Part shown: positions 54,423 through 63,945 of the stretch, piece by piece
Layout: the number at the start of each line of letters is the position of its first letter
Numbering within the stretch: the stretch's first letter is position 1
Assembly: GCA_963831005.1 (NCBI GenBank)
Contig: CAWHOW010000028.1
Coordinates: forward strand, 62,001-126,000
Direction of reading: 5' to 3'
Length of the DNA stretch: 64,000 bases
Source of the DNA: CAWHOW01 sp963831005
GTDB lineage: Bacteria; Bacteroidota; Bacteroidia; Bacteroidales; CG2-30-32-10
Program-made: the position numbers and the translations under genes
The notes under the pieces: generated by a model
The model's database searches: none
Told to the model about the DNA's origin: nothing
Seen by the model: only the letters and a program-made list of their open reading frames with translations

Positions 54423-56196
54423 TTACTTAATTGCATTTAAGAAATCGGCGCCGGTATTCCATTTTAAGAATTCCCTGTCATCCTTAGCCTGATCCCTGTA
54501 TGATGCGTCTAATGTAATTGCTTTGGGAAGGTTTTCATATATCATGGTGGTGTTGCTTGTACGAGCGCCAACAACTGCCATCATATAATATACGGCTGCG
54601 GTTTTAGGAGTTGCGCAATCTAGTGTTGATGCTGCTGCTGAAGTATTTCCTGTCATCAATTGTGCAAGTGCAATATTGTGTGTACATGTTCTTGAACCGT
54701 ATGAAGTAACAGCTCCGGCATAGTCGCCTTGTTTAATTAATATTGGTCCCATGTTGAATCCTTCGTCAATGCCTAAGCCTTTTGCTGTTTCATAATATGA
54801 TTTTGCTTTGTCATAATCTTTCTTGAATTCAGCAACAACGCCAAGGTTGTTAACTATCATGCCATTGTTTGGAGCTAAGGTATTAGCTTTTTCAAGGTAA
54901 GTTGATGCTTCGTCAATCTTTACCAAGTTTTATGCAAATATATCCTGCATTGTTATAACCTTTCCATTCGTTAGCATAAACCTTGGTTGCAGAATTGTAT
55001 ATTTTTAATTTGGTATTAAGATCTTCAGTCAATGTAGCAGCATACAGTAATTCTTCTTTCTTTAAAGAATCAGGAGTGGTTACAGCAAGCTGTGCAATTT
55101 CTTGGTCGGTTCTTCTTCTTGGTTCAAAATAATTGATAGTGATAAGAGCCCTTCTGAGTGGAGGTAATATTGCAGCTTCTATTTCAGGATAAATAACTGT
55201 CATATCGTTGATAGCTTTTTCCTTCTTTAAAGGATCTGTTTCAGTATTTACAACATTCAAAACTTTTTCTTTATCCTTTACAGTTGAAGCTCCGATAGTT
55301 TTTAAGAAACCGTCCCAGTCTTCACCTTTTGCACTAAGAGTAGAAGTAGGTAGAGTTGTTTCAAATTGTTTTTCATCAAATTTCTGTTTCTTTTCTTTTG
55401 CTATGTTTTTAGCAATATCTTTAATCTGATCTTTAAGATAAGTTTCAGCAGTTTTCGAACGTTTATCTGATAATCCCTGGTTCTGTGTTTCTTCGCCTTC
55501 TGGTGATGCCCAAGCATTAATATCAACATTCTTTATTTTCCAGCTCTTCTTCATGAAATCAACAAAATCCTTTAATTTCTTAGCATTTTCCTGATCTTTA
55601 TTGAGTGGTAAATACTGTAAATTCAGATCAGATAATCCTTTTGCAAAGAATATTTCCGCGCTTTTAGGAACAATAACTTCCTTAACATATCCATCAGGTG
55701 CAAGTTGTGGGTCGCCTTCTCCCTGAATTCTTTCTGAAGTATAAATAACACCGTCAGCAAGTTTTCTTTCACCAAGATCTTTTGATTTTTTCTTGATAGT
55801 AACTTTAGCATTAACAACCAGGTCTGACTTATTCATGTCGGGTTTATAATCGATAACATCTGAATAAGTGAATGAACCGCCTTCTTTCTTTTTAATGGAA
55901 GTTCCGTTGCCTTTTGCTTTTTCACCCTGAATCGTTATTGATTTTAACTGTGTTGTTCCGTTTGCATATTTCAAAACAGGAGCAAATTCCACAACAGCTT
56001 GTTTACCAAAATACTTAGCGGGAATAGTACCTTTTACAGATACTGCAATTTTTCCACCCTTGGTTTCAAGCACAGTAGGTGTAGTTTCATACTTTACCGT
56101 GTCGTATTTTTTTGTCATTTTTTTCAGGTCACAACCTGATAAAAAAGTAGCTACAACAACTGTTGCAGCAATGATTTTAAAGTAGATACTTCTCAT
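54423..56196 (-). CDS. OmpA-like lipoprotein with C-terminal TPR region; one frameshift
   Basis: If one base is corrected, 590 residues. Lipobox LSGC with Cys22; a beta-rich region (30-200) with KYDTVKYETTPTVLE; an OmpA-like peptidoglycan-binding segment (about 225-300) with ASPEGEETQNQGLSDKR; then TPR repeats (NNAGYICIKLGK / IDEASTYLEKANTLAPNNG). An extra G in GGTAAAGATTGAC (reverse strand, at about 54913-54926) puts a stop after GKD. The second half continues immediately in the next frame, so this is one gene. It is likely an outer-membrane-anchored periplasmic protein, as in related Bacteroidota. Confidence 0.85.
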
Positions 56197-56251
56197 AGTT
56201 TTTTTGGATTGTTTTATTTAATTTTAATTAATTCGGTAAAATTTCCCGTCG

Positions 56252-56259
56252 CAAATATA
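56252..56259 (-). promoter_or_regulatory. -7 box of the OmpA/TPR lipoprotein gene
   Basis: Reverse strand TATATTTG, an exact match, 56 bp before the ATG. Confidence 0.55.
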
Positions 56260-56393
56260 TAAAAACAAAATTTTAATTACCTAATATATTTTTCAATAAA
56301 ATCTAACAATTTGTTTTAAAACAACATATGAATATTAAAAACGTCATTAACTGGCTCAAAATAAAAGAATATTGATTTTCGGTCATTTCTAAT

Positions 56394-56401
56394 TATTTTT
56401 G
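56394..56401 (+). promoter_or_regulatory. -7 box of the OmpA porin-like gene
   Basis: TATTTTTG, with ATTG at 56371-56374 exactly 19 bp upstream; 40 bp before the ATG. Confidence 0.5.
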
Positions 56402-56440
56402 CAATATTGAGCATATGAGATAAATTAAAACCAATAAAAC

Positions 56441-57816
56441 ATGAAAATTGCAAAATTTATTTATATCGTTTGTTTGTCACTGACATTGATTAGTACAGTT
56501 TCATATGGTCAGAATAACAATAGTAAAAGGGATACAGTAAAATATAATACGTGGTCTGCTTCTATCAGTGGCGGGTCAATGCTCTTTTTCGGCGATGTAA
56601 AACAATTTGATTTCTATCCTTTAAGTAAGAAAAATAGTGAAGACTGGTATGGGTTGCAAAATGGCATTTCAGAAAGAAAATGGGGCTTTGGTTTAAGTCT
56701 AAGCAAACAAATAACTCCGGTTTTTGCCTTACAGGGAATGCTTGAAAACGGAAATCTTGCCGGAATGAAGGATACAATAAAATCCTATTTCAATGCAAGC
56801 ATCCTTACTTTTAGTATAAATATGAAAATTAATATTCTGCCCATCATTAACCCTAATATTAAAGATCATAAAATTTCAGTGTATGGTATTTTGGGAATAG
56901 GGCTGAGTAAATTTAAAACAATTGAAAGAAACATTTCTACTGATACCATTATTTTTAGTTATGGCTATGGCGATTTTAAACAGGAGAAAAAAAAACCACC
57001 GAAACAGTTGTTCCCGTTGGTGCAGGAATAAAGTATAGGGTTACTAATAATATGGATATAGGTATCGAGTCAATTTTAAATAATGTAAATACATATAAAT
57101 TAGATGGCGGCAATGCTTATAATTCTGCAGAAAAAGACAAATACCTTTATACATCGTTAAATGTCACTTATACATTTGGTAAAAACAAATCTCTGGAATG
57201 GGCTGTACCCAAAGAAAAGGAGAATGACAAGTTTGCTCCATCTTTAAATGCCTTGAACCAAAAAATAGATTCATTAAATAAAAAGATTGCAGATGCTGAG
57301 AATAAAAACATACAGGCTCAGAAAGATATTGAAGATTTAAAGAATTATACTAAAGAAGAAGAGAATAAAATAAATAATCTCAATACAAACGCAGAGAATA
57401 ACATTAAGCAACCTCCTGTTGATAATAATAACAAAGTCGTTACACCTCCAATTCTTGCTCAAATTGCCCAAACTGCTGTTATGCCCGAGTTACAAACCAA
57501 ACTTTCCGTTTTCTTTTCTGTTAACAGTTCAGATATTGATGATCTTAACCAGGAAAAAATTGAAAAAGCTGCAGAAATAATGAATGCAAACAAAGATATT
57601 AAATTCGACCTGATTGGTAATTCTGATAAAACAGGCGGAGAATTGTACAATGAAATGTTAAGCAAAAGAAGAGCCCAGTCTGTTTTTGACGTATTGGTCA
57701 ATGAATATGGCGTAGGTCCTTCAAGGCTGAATATTATTGCCAAAGGTGACAGAGAACCATTATCCAGGAATATTCTTTACCTGAACAGAAGGGTTGATAT
57801 TGTTATTAAGAAGTAA
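56441..57816 (+). CDS. OmpA-family outer membrane protein; frameshift in an A9 run
   Basis: 458 residues if one A is added. Signal peptide (1-24, ending VSYGQ); an N-terminal beta-barrel-type domain (about 35-245) with alternating strands; a coiled-coil linker (about 260-310, KIDSLNKKIADAENKN); and a C-terminal OmpA domain with FFSVNSSDIDDLNQEK, LIGNSDKTGGELYNEMLSKRRAQ and NRRVDIVIK. The A9 run at 56987-56995 makes the first frame end at 57031 (EKKKPPKQLF...). With ten A residues it reads KKKTTETVVPVGAGIKYR and joins the second half. A slippage site or an assembly error. Confidence 0.87.
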
Positions 57817-57834
57817 ATACTATATCCGCCAAAT

Positions 57835-57866
57835 AAAAAAACCTCAGCAAATTGCTGAGGTTTTTT
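57835..57866. terminator. Terminator between the OmpA gene and C10 protease 1
   Basis: AAAAAACCTCAGCAA pairs perfectly with TTGCTGAGGTTTTTT around one base plus the closing pairs, so the real loop includes part of the stem. Confidence 0.85.
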
Positions 57867-57884
57867 ATTTATACCAGTTTGTAA

Positions 57885-60578
57885 TTATTTAACTAGCATT
57901 ACTCGTTTTGTAATAATGTTCTTGCCTGTATCAACCGTTACAAAATAGATTCCGTTTTTGTAGGTTGAAAAATCAAGCTGCAATAAATTAGTATATGAAG
58001 GATCAACTACCTTAGAAAGGATGTTTTCTCCAACAAGGTTATATACATTTACTGTTGATATGGTATTAATTCCAGAGAATGCAACATTTACATAACTGCT
58101 TGTCGGGTTAGGATAAATATTGATTTGCGTTGGATTTTCTTTAACAGGATTAATGCCAACTGTTATCACTGAAGGATCCCATTTGTAAATTCCACCAACT
58201 GTTGAACTGGTATTAAATCCTCCTGCCCATCCATCATTGAGATCGAGGAATTTTACACATGTGTACTGGGTAGCTCCTGTATCAATATCATAGAAATAAG
58301 CACAATCGTTATTACTAAAAGAAGAACCTTTTCCATATCCTGCAGTAACATCAACCCACATAGATGCTGTTCCGGGGATGTTACCTATATTAGGGCTCTT
58401 TACATAATATCCGGTCGGAGTAACTGTACTCCATGTAGTGCCGCCATTAGTAGTTATTTTCATTCCAAGATATGCTCCTGTGGAATAGTTGGAACCTGTT
58501 ACAATCCCGACACTGTCGCTCCTGAAAACAGGTGTAACCTGTGCTGTTGTACCTAAACCTGTTGAAGAAACAGTCCAATGTAATCCTTTATCAACAGATT
58601 TATATATGCGTCCCTGTTGGGTACCGAACCATATTGTGCTGGTTCCAAATGCACAGAATTGATTAACAACACCTGTTTCACTGGCATTTGCCACTGGAAT
58701 GTTGGCAGAAGGAACAGCGGTCCACGTAACTCCTGAATCGGAGGTGGTATAAATGCCAAATACATGACTGGTATTAGGATCACCAACGCTTACGCCATTT
58801 TTAGCATCAAAAAAGTAAAGCAGGTCAAGCCAGCTTGCTGCATAACTCGGTGAATTTGCAATTGACCATGTAGCGCCGCCATTAATGGTTTTAGCTATAT
58901 AGCCTCCGTTTGCAGTAACACCGGGATACATGGCAGCATAACATATAGTATCATTGATTGCAGCAAGGTCAGCAACTCCATAACTTGTAGAACCTGTAAA
59001 TATAACAGTGTCTGCTGTCCATGTAATACCGCCATTTGTAGTTTTGGTAACATCCTGTGTATAATTATTTGTGCTTACGGTACCATCTATTGCTCCTGCC
59101 CATACAATATAAGGGTTAACGATGCTTATGCTGGAAACTCCCCTTGATGGTGTGGCATATCCTGAATTCTCCAGTATCCATTTTGAAGCAGTTCCCCCAA
59201 CATTTACATATTGAGCGCTTGTTTTGGTATCAGTGCCATTGGCATTTGAAACAGTAAGTATAACTTCGTAATAACCTGCAGTTCCTGTATAGGTAATGGC
59301 AGGAGGAGTTTGTCCGTTATATGTTGAAGGTGTTCCGCCTTCGAATGTCCATAACCATGAAGTAGGACTATTTGTTGACATATCAGTAAATGTAACGCTT
59401 CCTCCAACCAAAGGTGTTGTAGTGTTTGAAGTAAAACTGGCTATAGGAGCTAAAGCTGATTTTGGCCTAACCCTCACTACTGCACAATTGTTCGAATTAA
59501 AAGCATAGGGAAGCGGGTTAAGGGAACCAACAGCAAAATAACCGTCTTCAGAACCGCTCCATCCCCAGTTAACATGGAATTTAGCGGAAGGAGAAGTTTC
59601 GAATCCGTCAAAAACAAAAGAATGTCCTTCGGTTCCATCGTCACCGGCGTATAATACAGGACGTCCTTCATTAAGTTCTGTTTCCAGCATATTTACCCAG
59701 TTACTGTCAGCAGCAAAACTTGCCTGCCACTGAACTTCGGCATTAGGCTGATAACTGAAATAGGAAACAAGTGCATTGGGAATAGCAGTTTCCTGTGCAC
59801 CTGAGCCGCTTGCTCCATAAACCATATCAACTGCAATACCACAATGATATATAAGTGTAGCAACAGCGGTATCCTGTGCTGTAACCGTATCTTTCATACC
59901 GCTCCAATTATAGGTAGTAGCTCCAAAATTGGCTGTCAGATGACCAAAAGTAGTATCCAGATCAGTATGAGAACCAACTCCTGTTACAGGATAATTCCAG
60001 TATTTCATTACCTGTGCAGTAGCTGTGGCAACACAACCTGTAGGAACATGGTCGCAATAACCACCGGGAGCGCTTGCATCATAAGGGCAAAGAGCGTTAA
60101 AATAACAACTCTGATCCCATATTGTTTGAAGCATAGGGTTAACTGCGGTTAAGTTCTTAGTTTCAGGAAACTGGTTATTCTGTATATTTTTCCATTCTTT
60201 AATGGTTTTTGAATTACCAACATTTGCGCTTACTATAGCGCTTATTCTCTTGCTATACTCATCAAACCATGCTTGTGCATTTGGTGCAATATTATTCTTG
60301 TCGAAAGTACTCTTTGTTGAATATCCTAAAATAGGAGTTGATGCATCATCGGCGGCTACCATAACAAACCCGCCTGATTTGAAAATAAAAACATAATAAG
60401 TCGTCATACCGTTATACTGACCGGTATATTCGTCAGCTACCGTGTAGTTAGCAGTACCTACAGCATAATGTTTGTAAAAATTCACTGCAACCTGTTGTGC
60501 AGATTCCATAGTTACCGGGGAGGCAAACAGCCCGCATCCGAATAACGCCATTGTTAAAGTAAATAGGATTTTTCTCAT
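57885..60578 (-). CDS. Secreted C10 (streptopain-like) cysteine protease 1, PKD and BNR domains, T9SS type A
   Basis: 897 residues. Signal peptide (1-19, ending LFAS); Spi inhibitor-like propeptide (about 21-125); C10 catalytic domain with Cys182 (PTGCVATATAQVMKYW), His319 (GHSFVFDGFE) and FHVNWGWSG; a PKD domain (about 378-460); a BNR/Ycf48-like propeller (about 470-800); and a type A sorting domain ending TKRVMLVK. It is presumably exported by T9SS and activated by propeptide removal. It is a paralogue of the gene at 61194-63884 in tandem; own promoter and terminator. Confidence 0.93.
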   Translation of the reverse strand: MRKILFTLTMALFGCGLFASPVTMESAQQVAVNFYKHYAVGTANYTVADEYTGQYNGMTTYYVFIFKSGGFVMVAADDASTPILGYSTKSTFDKNNIAPNAQAWFDEYSKRISAIVSANVGNSKTIKEWKNIQNNQFPETKNLTAVNPMLQTIWDQSCYFNALCPYDASAPGGYCDHVPTGCVATATAQVMKYWNYPVTGVGSHTDLDTTFGHLTANFGATTYNWSGMKDTVTAQDTAVATLIYHCGIAVDMVYGASGSGAQETAIPNALVSYFSYQPNAEVQWQASFAADSNWVNMLETELNEGRPVLYAGDDGTEGHSFVFDGFETSPSAKFHVNWGWSGSEDGYFAVGSLNPLPYAFNSNNCAVVRVRPKSALAPIASFTSNTTTPLVGGSVTFTDMSTNSPTSWLWTFEGGTPSTYNGQTPPAITYTGTAGYYEVILTVSNANGTDTKTSAQYVNVGGTASKWILENSGYATPSRGVSSISIVNPYIVWAGAIDGTVSTNNYTQDVTKTTNGGITWTADTVIFTGSTSYGVADLAAINDTICYAAMYPGVTANGGYIAKTINGGATWSIANSPSYAASWLDLLYFFDAKNGVSVGDPNTSHVFGIYTTSDSGVTWTAVPSANIPVANASETGVVNQFCAFGTSTIWFGTQQGRIYKSVDKGLHWTVSSTGLGTTAQVTPVFRSDSVGIVTGSNYSTGAYLGMKITTNGGTTWSTVTPTGYYVKSPNIGNIPGTASMWVDVTAGYGKGSSFSNNDCAYFYDIDTGATQYTCVKFLDLNDGWAGGFNTSSTVGGIYKWDPSVITVGINPVKENPTQINIYPNPTSSYVNVAFSGINTISTVNVYNLVGENILSKVVDPSYTNLLQLDFSTYKNGIYFVTVDTGKNIITKRVMLVK

Positions 60579-60614
60579 AATGATTCTGTTTTATTTTTAA
60601 TTATTATTGAATAG

Positions 60615-60622
60615 CAAATATA
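60615..60622 (-). promoter_or_regulatory. -7 box of C10 protease 1
   Basis: Reverse strand TATATTTG, exact, 36 bp before the ATG. The paralogue has the same box at nearly the same distance (63938-63945). Confidence 0.6.
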
Positions 60623-60807
60623 TTGTTTTTTTTAATTCGTTGTGTATTCCATGAATAATTTTCTTTCTAACTCAAAATGGAAATAATGCCGATACATTAT
60701 TTTATATAAAATAAATTGCCCACTGCTTCCATGCGCCTTTTTTCTTCAATTGGCACAATCACTATAATGACTTCACCTATCCTTTAGGGCTTTCAGCAAT
60801 TGTACAA

Positions 60808-61101
60808 GCAGCATTCGCTGTTACAGATACCACATTTTCTATTGAGCACGCCCCATTTTCTGAAGAGAATGTCGCATTTTCTGTTGCGCACGCCGCATTT
60901 CCTGTAGAGAATGCCACGTTTTCTGTTGCGCATGTCGCATTTCCTGTTGCGCATGTCGCATTTCCTGTAGAGAATGCCGCGTTTCCTGTTGCGCATGTCG
61001 CATTTCCTGTAGAGAATGCCGCGAAATCTATAGAAAATGTCACAAAAGCAATAGAGAATGTGGTAAAATCTATTGTAAATACAGTAAATTCAGTCCCTGA
61101 A
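60808..61101. repeat. 21-bp tandem dyad array 7 (14 units)
   Basis: Fourteen exact 21-bp units between the two C10 protease genes. Central copies read (T)G(C/T)CGCATTTCCTGT followed by TGCGCA or AGAGAA; the outermost three units on the right are strongly diverged. Dyad TGCG-N5-CGCA spans the join of units. Two unit types (ending GCGCAT or AGAGAAT) alternate irregularly, a trace of block duplication. It starts 185 bp upstream of the C10 protease 1 -7 box. Confidence 0.95.
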
Positions 61102-61142
61102 ATGGTAAAATTTTAAGCAAATTTGGTGTTCTTGTAAAATAA

Positions 61143-61176
61143 AAAAACCCCGGCATCAATTGCCGGGGCTTTTTTA
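61143..61176 (-). terminator. Terminator of C10 protease 2
   Basis: CCCCGGCA (61148-61155) pairs with TGCCGGGG (61161-61168) across TCAAT, with flanking A and T runs. Confidence 0.85.
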
Positions 61177-61193
61177 TAAATGAATGCTGCTGC

Positions 61194-63884
61194 TTATTTA
61201 ACCAGCATCACGCGTTTTGTAATGATCTTGTTTCCGGTATCAACCGTAACTAAATAGATGCCCGATTTGCAGGATGACAGGTCAAGCTGCATTAAATTAG
61301 TATATGACGGGTCTATGGCCTTCGACATGATATTCTCGCCAACCATGTTGTAAACGTTAACCGTTGATTTGGTTGTAATGCCGTTTAATTCAACATTTAC
61401 ATAACTGCTTGTTGGGTTAGGATAAATATTGATCTGGTCGGAATTTTCTTTAAATGAATTAACACCTGTAATAATAGCAGGGTTCCACTTGTAGATGCCG
61501 CCATTGGTATTGCTTACCATACTTCCTGCCCAGCCTGAATTGATATCATAGAATTTAACACTGGAATAAAAAACTGTACCTGTGTCGATATTTATAAAGC
61601 TTGCACAGTCATTGTTATCGCTTAAAGCTGAACCGCAGCCCCAACCGTTGGCAACATCAACCCATGTAGAAGGAGTTCCTGGTATGTATGCTAAATTAGG
61701 ATTTTTTACATAATATCCCCCTGGTGTAAAAGCTGTGTAAGAAGTACCACCATTAGTAGTATGAACAGGGCCATATTCAACATAAGTAGAAGAATTGTAA
61801 CCGGTAACTACGCCAACGCTACCGTTTCTGAAAACAGGCGTAACTATTGCTGTTGTTCCTAAACCGGTAGCAACTTTAGTCCACTTTGCCCCCATATTAA
61901 CCGATTTATAAATGTTTCCCATATTAGTACCAAACCAGATAGTATCACCAATTGCAGAATAGCAATTAGTATAAGATGCTTCACCGGAAGAGCCACTAGG
62001 AAGATTAGTTGTACCTGTTACCTGTGTCCATGAAGTGCCACCATTTGAAGTGGTGTAAACCCCAAACGGGTAGGGAGAAGTAGTAGAGGCATCGCCCACT
62101 GAAACACCATTCTGAGCATCAAAGAAATGTACAAAGTCCAGCCAGCTTTTTGTATAACTTGGTTCAGCGCTGAGCACATTCCATGTGGCGCCACCGTTGG
62201 TAGTTTCAACTATAACACCGCCAGTCGCGGCCATAATAGGATACATGGCAGCATAAGCAGTGTCTTTATTCAATGCATCAATGTTTGCTATGCTGTAGTT
62301 TCCTTCGGGATAAGTGGCTGACGTCCATTTTATAGTATCGTAAGTCCATGTAGTGCCGCCATTGGTTGTAACAGCATATTCACTTATATAATGCGTAGGG
62401 CCGCCGGCATCAATCATCCATGCCCAGGCTACAGTTGGACTACAAGTATATATACCGCTTACCATCCTGTTATCAAATATGTTTTGAAGGGGATATCCTA
62501 AATTCTGGGGTGTCCAGGCAGGAGCATTACCGCCAACTTTAATCATTTTTGAAACGGTTTTGGTATCATTTCCTGTGGAATTTGTAACTGTAAGCGTTAC
62601 CGTATAATTACCGTTTGCAGTGTAAGTATGTGATGGAGATGCAGAAGTTGATGTGCCTCCATCGCCAAATGTCCATGCCCATGATGTCGGGCCGTTCAAC
62701 GACTTATCAGTAAAATTAATAGTGGTACTGGTTGCGGGATAAGCATTATCTACTGTAAAATAAGCAATAGGTGCATTTGATTTAGGTTGTATCCTTACAA
62801 CACACTGGTTATCTGCATTCCAATCACCCTCACCAGTTGTATTTAGAGCTCCGACATTAAAATATCCATCAGTTGAGCCGCCCCATCCCCAGTTAACATG
62901 AAAAGTATTTCCGGTAGATTCCCATCCGTCAAATACAAATGAGTGTCCATCGCCTGCACTGGAATCAACACCTGCATATAATACCGGGCGCCCATGATTA
63001 AGTTCATTTTTTATCATGGTTAACCAGTCGGCATTAGTAAAATTTGACATATTCAGGCATTCTGCCGAAGGCTGATAAGCAAAATTTTCAATTAATGCCC
63101 TTGGGATATCCGATTCGTTAGCTCCCGAACCGCTTCCGGAATATGACATATCAACGGCAACACCAACATGGTATAACAGGGTTTCATTTCCTGTACCAGC
63201 CGTAGTAGGACTCATGGAAGACCAGGTATATGTTTGAGCAGCATAATTTACAGTAAATTCACCAGTATTAGCTGCTAACCAATAGGAGTGCGAACCAACG
63301 CCAGTAGCAGGCCACCCCCAAAATTTCATAACTTGCCCTGTAGCTGTAGCAACGCAACCGGCAGGATCTCCCCCGGGACATTTAGCAGCCCAATTTCCAT
63401 GTGTATCTGCTGTTTGATTCCATGCTATCGTACCTAATAAGGAAGCAACATCAGTTACATTTTTAGCATCAGGAAACTGTTTATTCTGTATTCTTTTCCA
63501 TGCCTTAACTGTTTCAGTGTTATCTAACTTTGCATCAACAATATGTTTTATTTGGTTGCTGTATTGATCCATCCACCATTGGGCATTGGGATTAATATTG
63601 CTATTGTCTAAGGTACCGTCGGATGAATGTCCAAGAATAGGTGCTACAGCATCATCGGCCGAAACAATAACCCAGCCGCCTGCATTGAAATTAAAAATAT
63701 AATAAGTCGTAAGCCCGTCTTTTGTACCAGTCGCCACATTCGCTATAGACAGGTCAGCGGCATTTGGAACCAGATGCTTGTAAAAATTTACTGCAACCTG
63801 TTGTGCAGTTTGCTGCGATACAGGAGCGGCAAACAGCCCGAACCCGAATATCGCCATCGTCAATGTAAAAAGAATTTTTTTCAT
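61194..63884 (-). CDS. Secreted C10 (streptopain-like) cysteine protease 2, PKD and BNR domains, T9SS type A
   Basis: 896 residues, colinear with its neighbour. Signal peptide ending LFAAP; Spi-like propeptide (21-125); Cys177 in PAGCVATATGQVMKFWG; His314 in GHSFVFDGWE; HVNWGWGG; PKD (about 370-445); BNR-type propeller; sorting domain ending TKRVMLVK. The two proteases differ throughout, so the duplication is old. Secreted peptide digestion or host/prey protein attack are both plausible; nothing here separates them. Confidence 0.93.
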   Translation of the reverse strand: MKKILFTLTMAIFGFGLFAAPVSQQTAQQVAVNFYKHLVPNAADLSIANVATGTKDGLTTYYIFNFNAGGWVIVSADDAVAPILGHSSDGTLDNSNINPNAQWWMDQYSNQIKHIVDAKLDNTETVKAWKRIQNKQFPDAKNVTDVASLLGTIAWNQTADTHGNWAAKCPGGDPAGCVATATGQVMKFWGWPATGVGSHSYWLAANTGEFTVNYAAQTYTWSSMSPTTAGTGNETLLYHVGVAVDMSYSGSGSGANESDIPRALIENFAYQPSAECLNMSNFTNADWLTMIKNELNHGRPVLYAGVDSSAGDGHSFVFDGWESTGNTFHVNWGWGGSTDGYFNVGALNTTGEGDWNADNQCVVRIQPKSNAPIAYFTVDNAYPATSTTINFTDKSLNGPTSWAWTFGDGGTSTSASPSHTYTANGNYTVTLTVTNSTGNDTKTVSKMIKVGGNAPAWTPQNLGYPLQNIFDNRMVSGIYTCSPTVAWAWMIDAGGPTHYISEYAVTTNGGTTWTYDTIKWTSATYPEGNYSIANIDALNKDTAYAAMYPIMAATGGVIVETTNGGATWNVLSAEPSYTKSWLDFVHFFDAQNGVSVGDASTTSPYPFGVYTTSNGGTSWTQVTGTTNLPSGSSGEASYTNCYSAIGDTIWFGTNMGNIYKSVNMGAKWTKVATGLGTTAIVTPVFRNGSVGVVTGYNSSTYVEYGPVHTTNGGTSYTAFTPGGYYVKNPNLAYIPGTPSTWVDVANGWGCGSALSDNNDCASFINIDTGTVFYSSVKFYDINSGWAGSMVSNTNGGIYKWNPAIITGVNSFKENSDQINIYPNPTSSYVNVELNGITTKSTVNVYNMVGENIMSKAIDPSYTNLMQLDLSSCKSGIYLVTVDTGNKIITKRVMLVK

Positions 63885-63937
63885 AATGATTGCTTGTTAG
63901 TTATTAATTGTTTTAAGTACTAGTTATTATTGAGGAG

Positions 63938-63945
63938 CAAATATA
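63938..63945 (-). promoter_or_regulatory. -7 box of C10 protease 2
   Basis: Reverse strand TATATTTG, exact, with ATTG (63964-63967 as CAAT) 18 bp further upstream. The start lies at 63884. Confidence 0.6.

Noticed and set aside
60777..61043. 88-codon open frame with a heptapeptide repeat in array 7, and similar frames in arrays 1, 3, 4 and 5
   Set aside because: A 21-bp repeat without stops is open in phase by arithmetic. Frames are open on both strands, changes are not biased to third positions, and no ribosome site or domain is seen.
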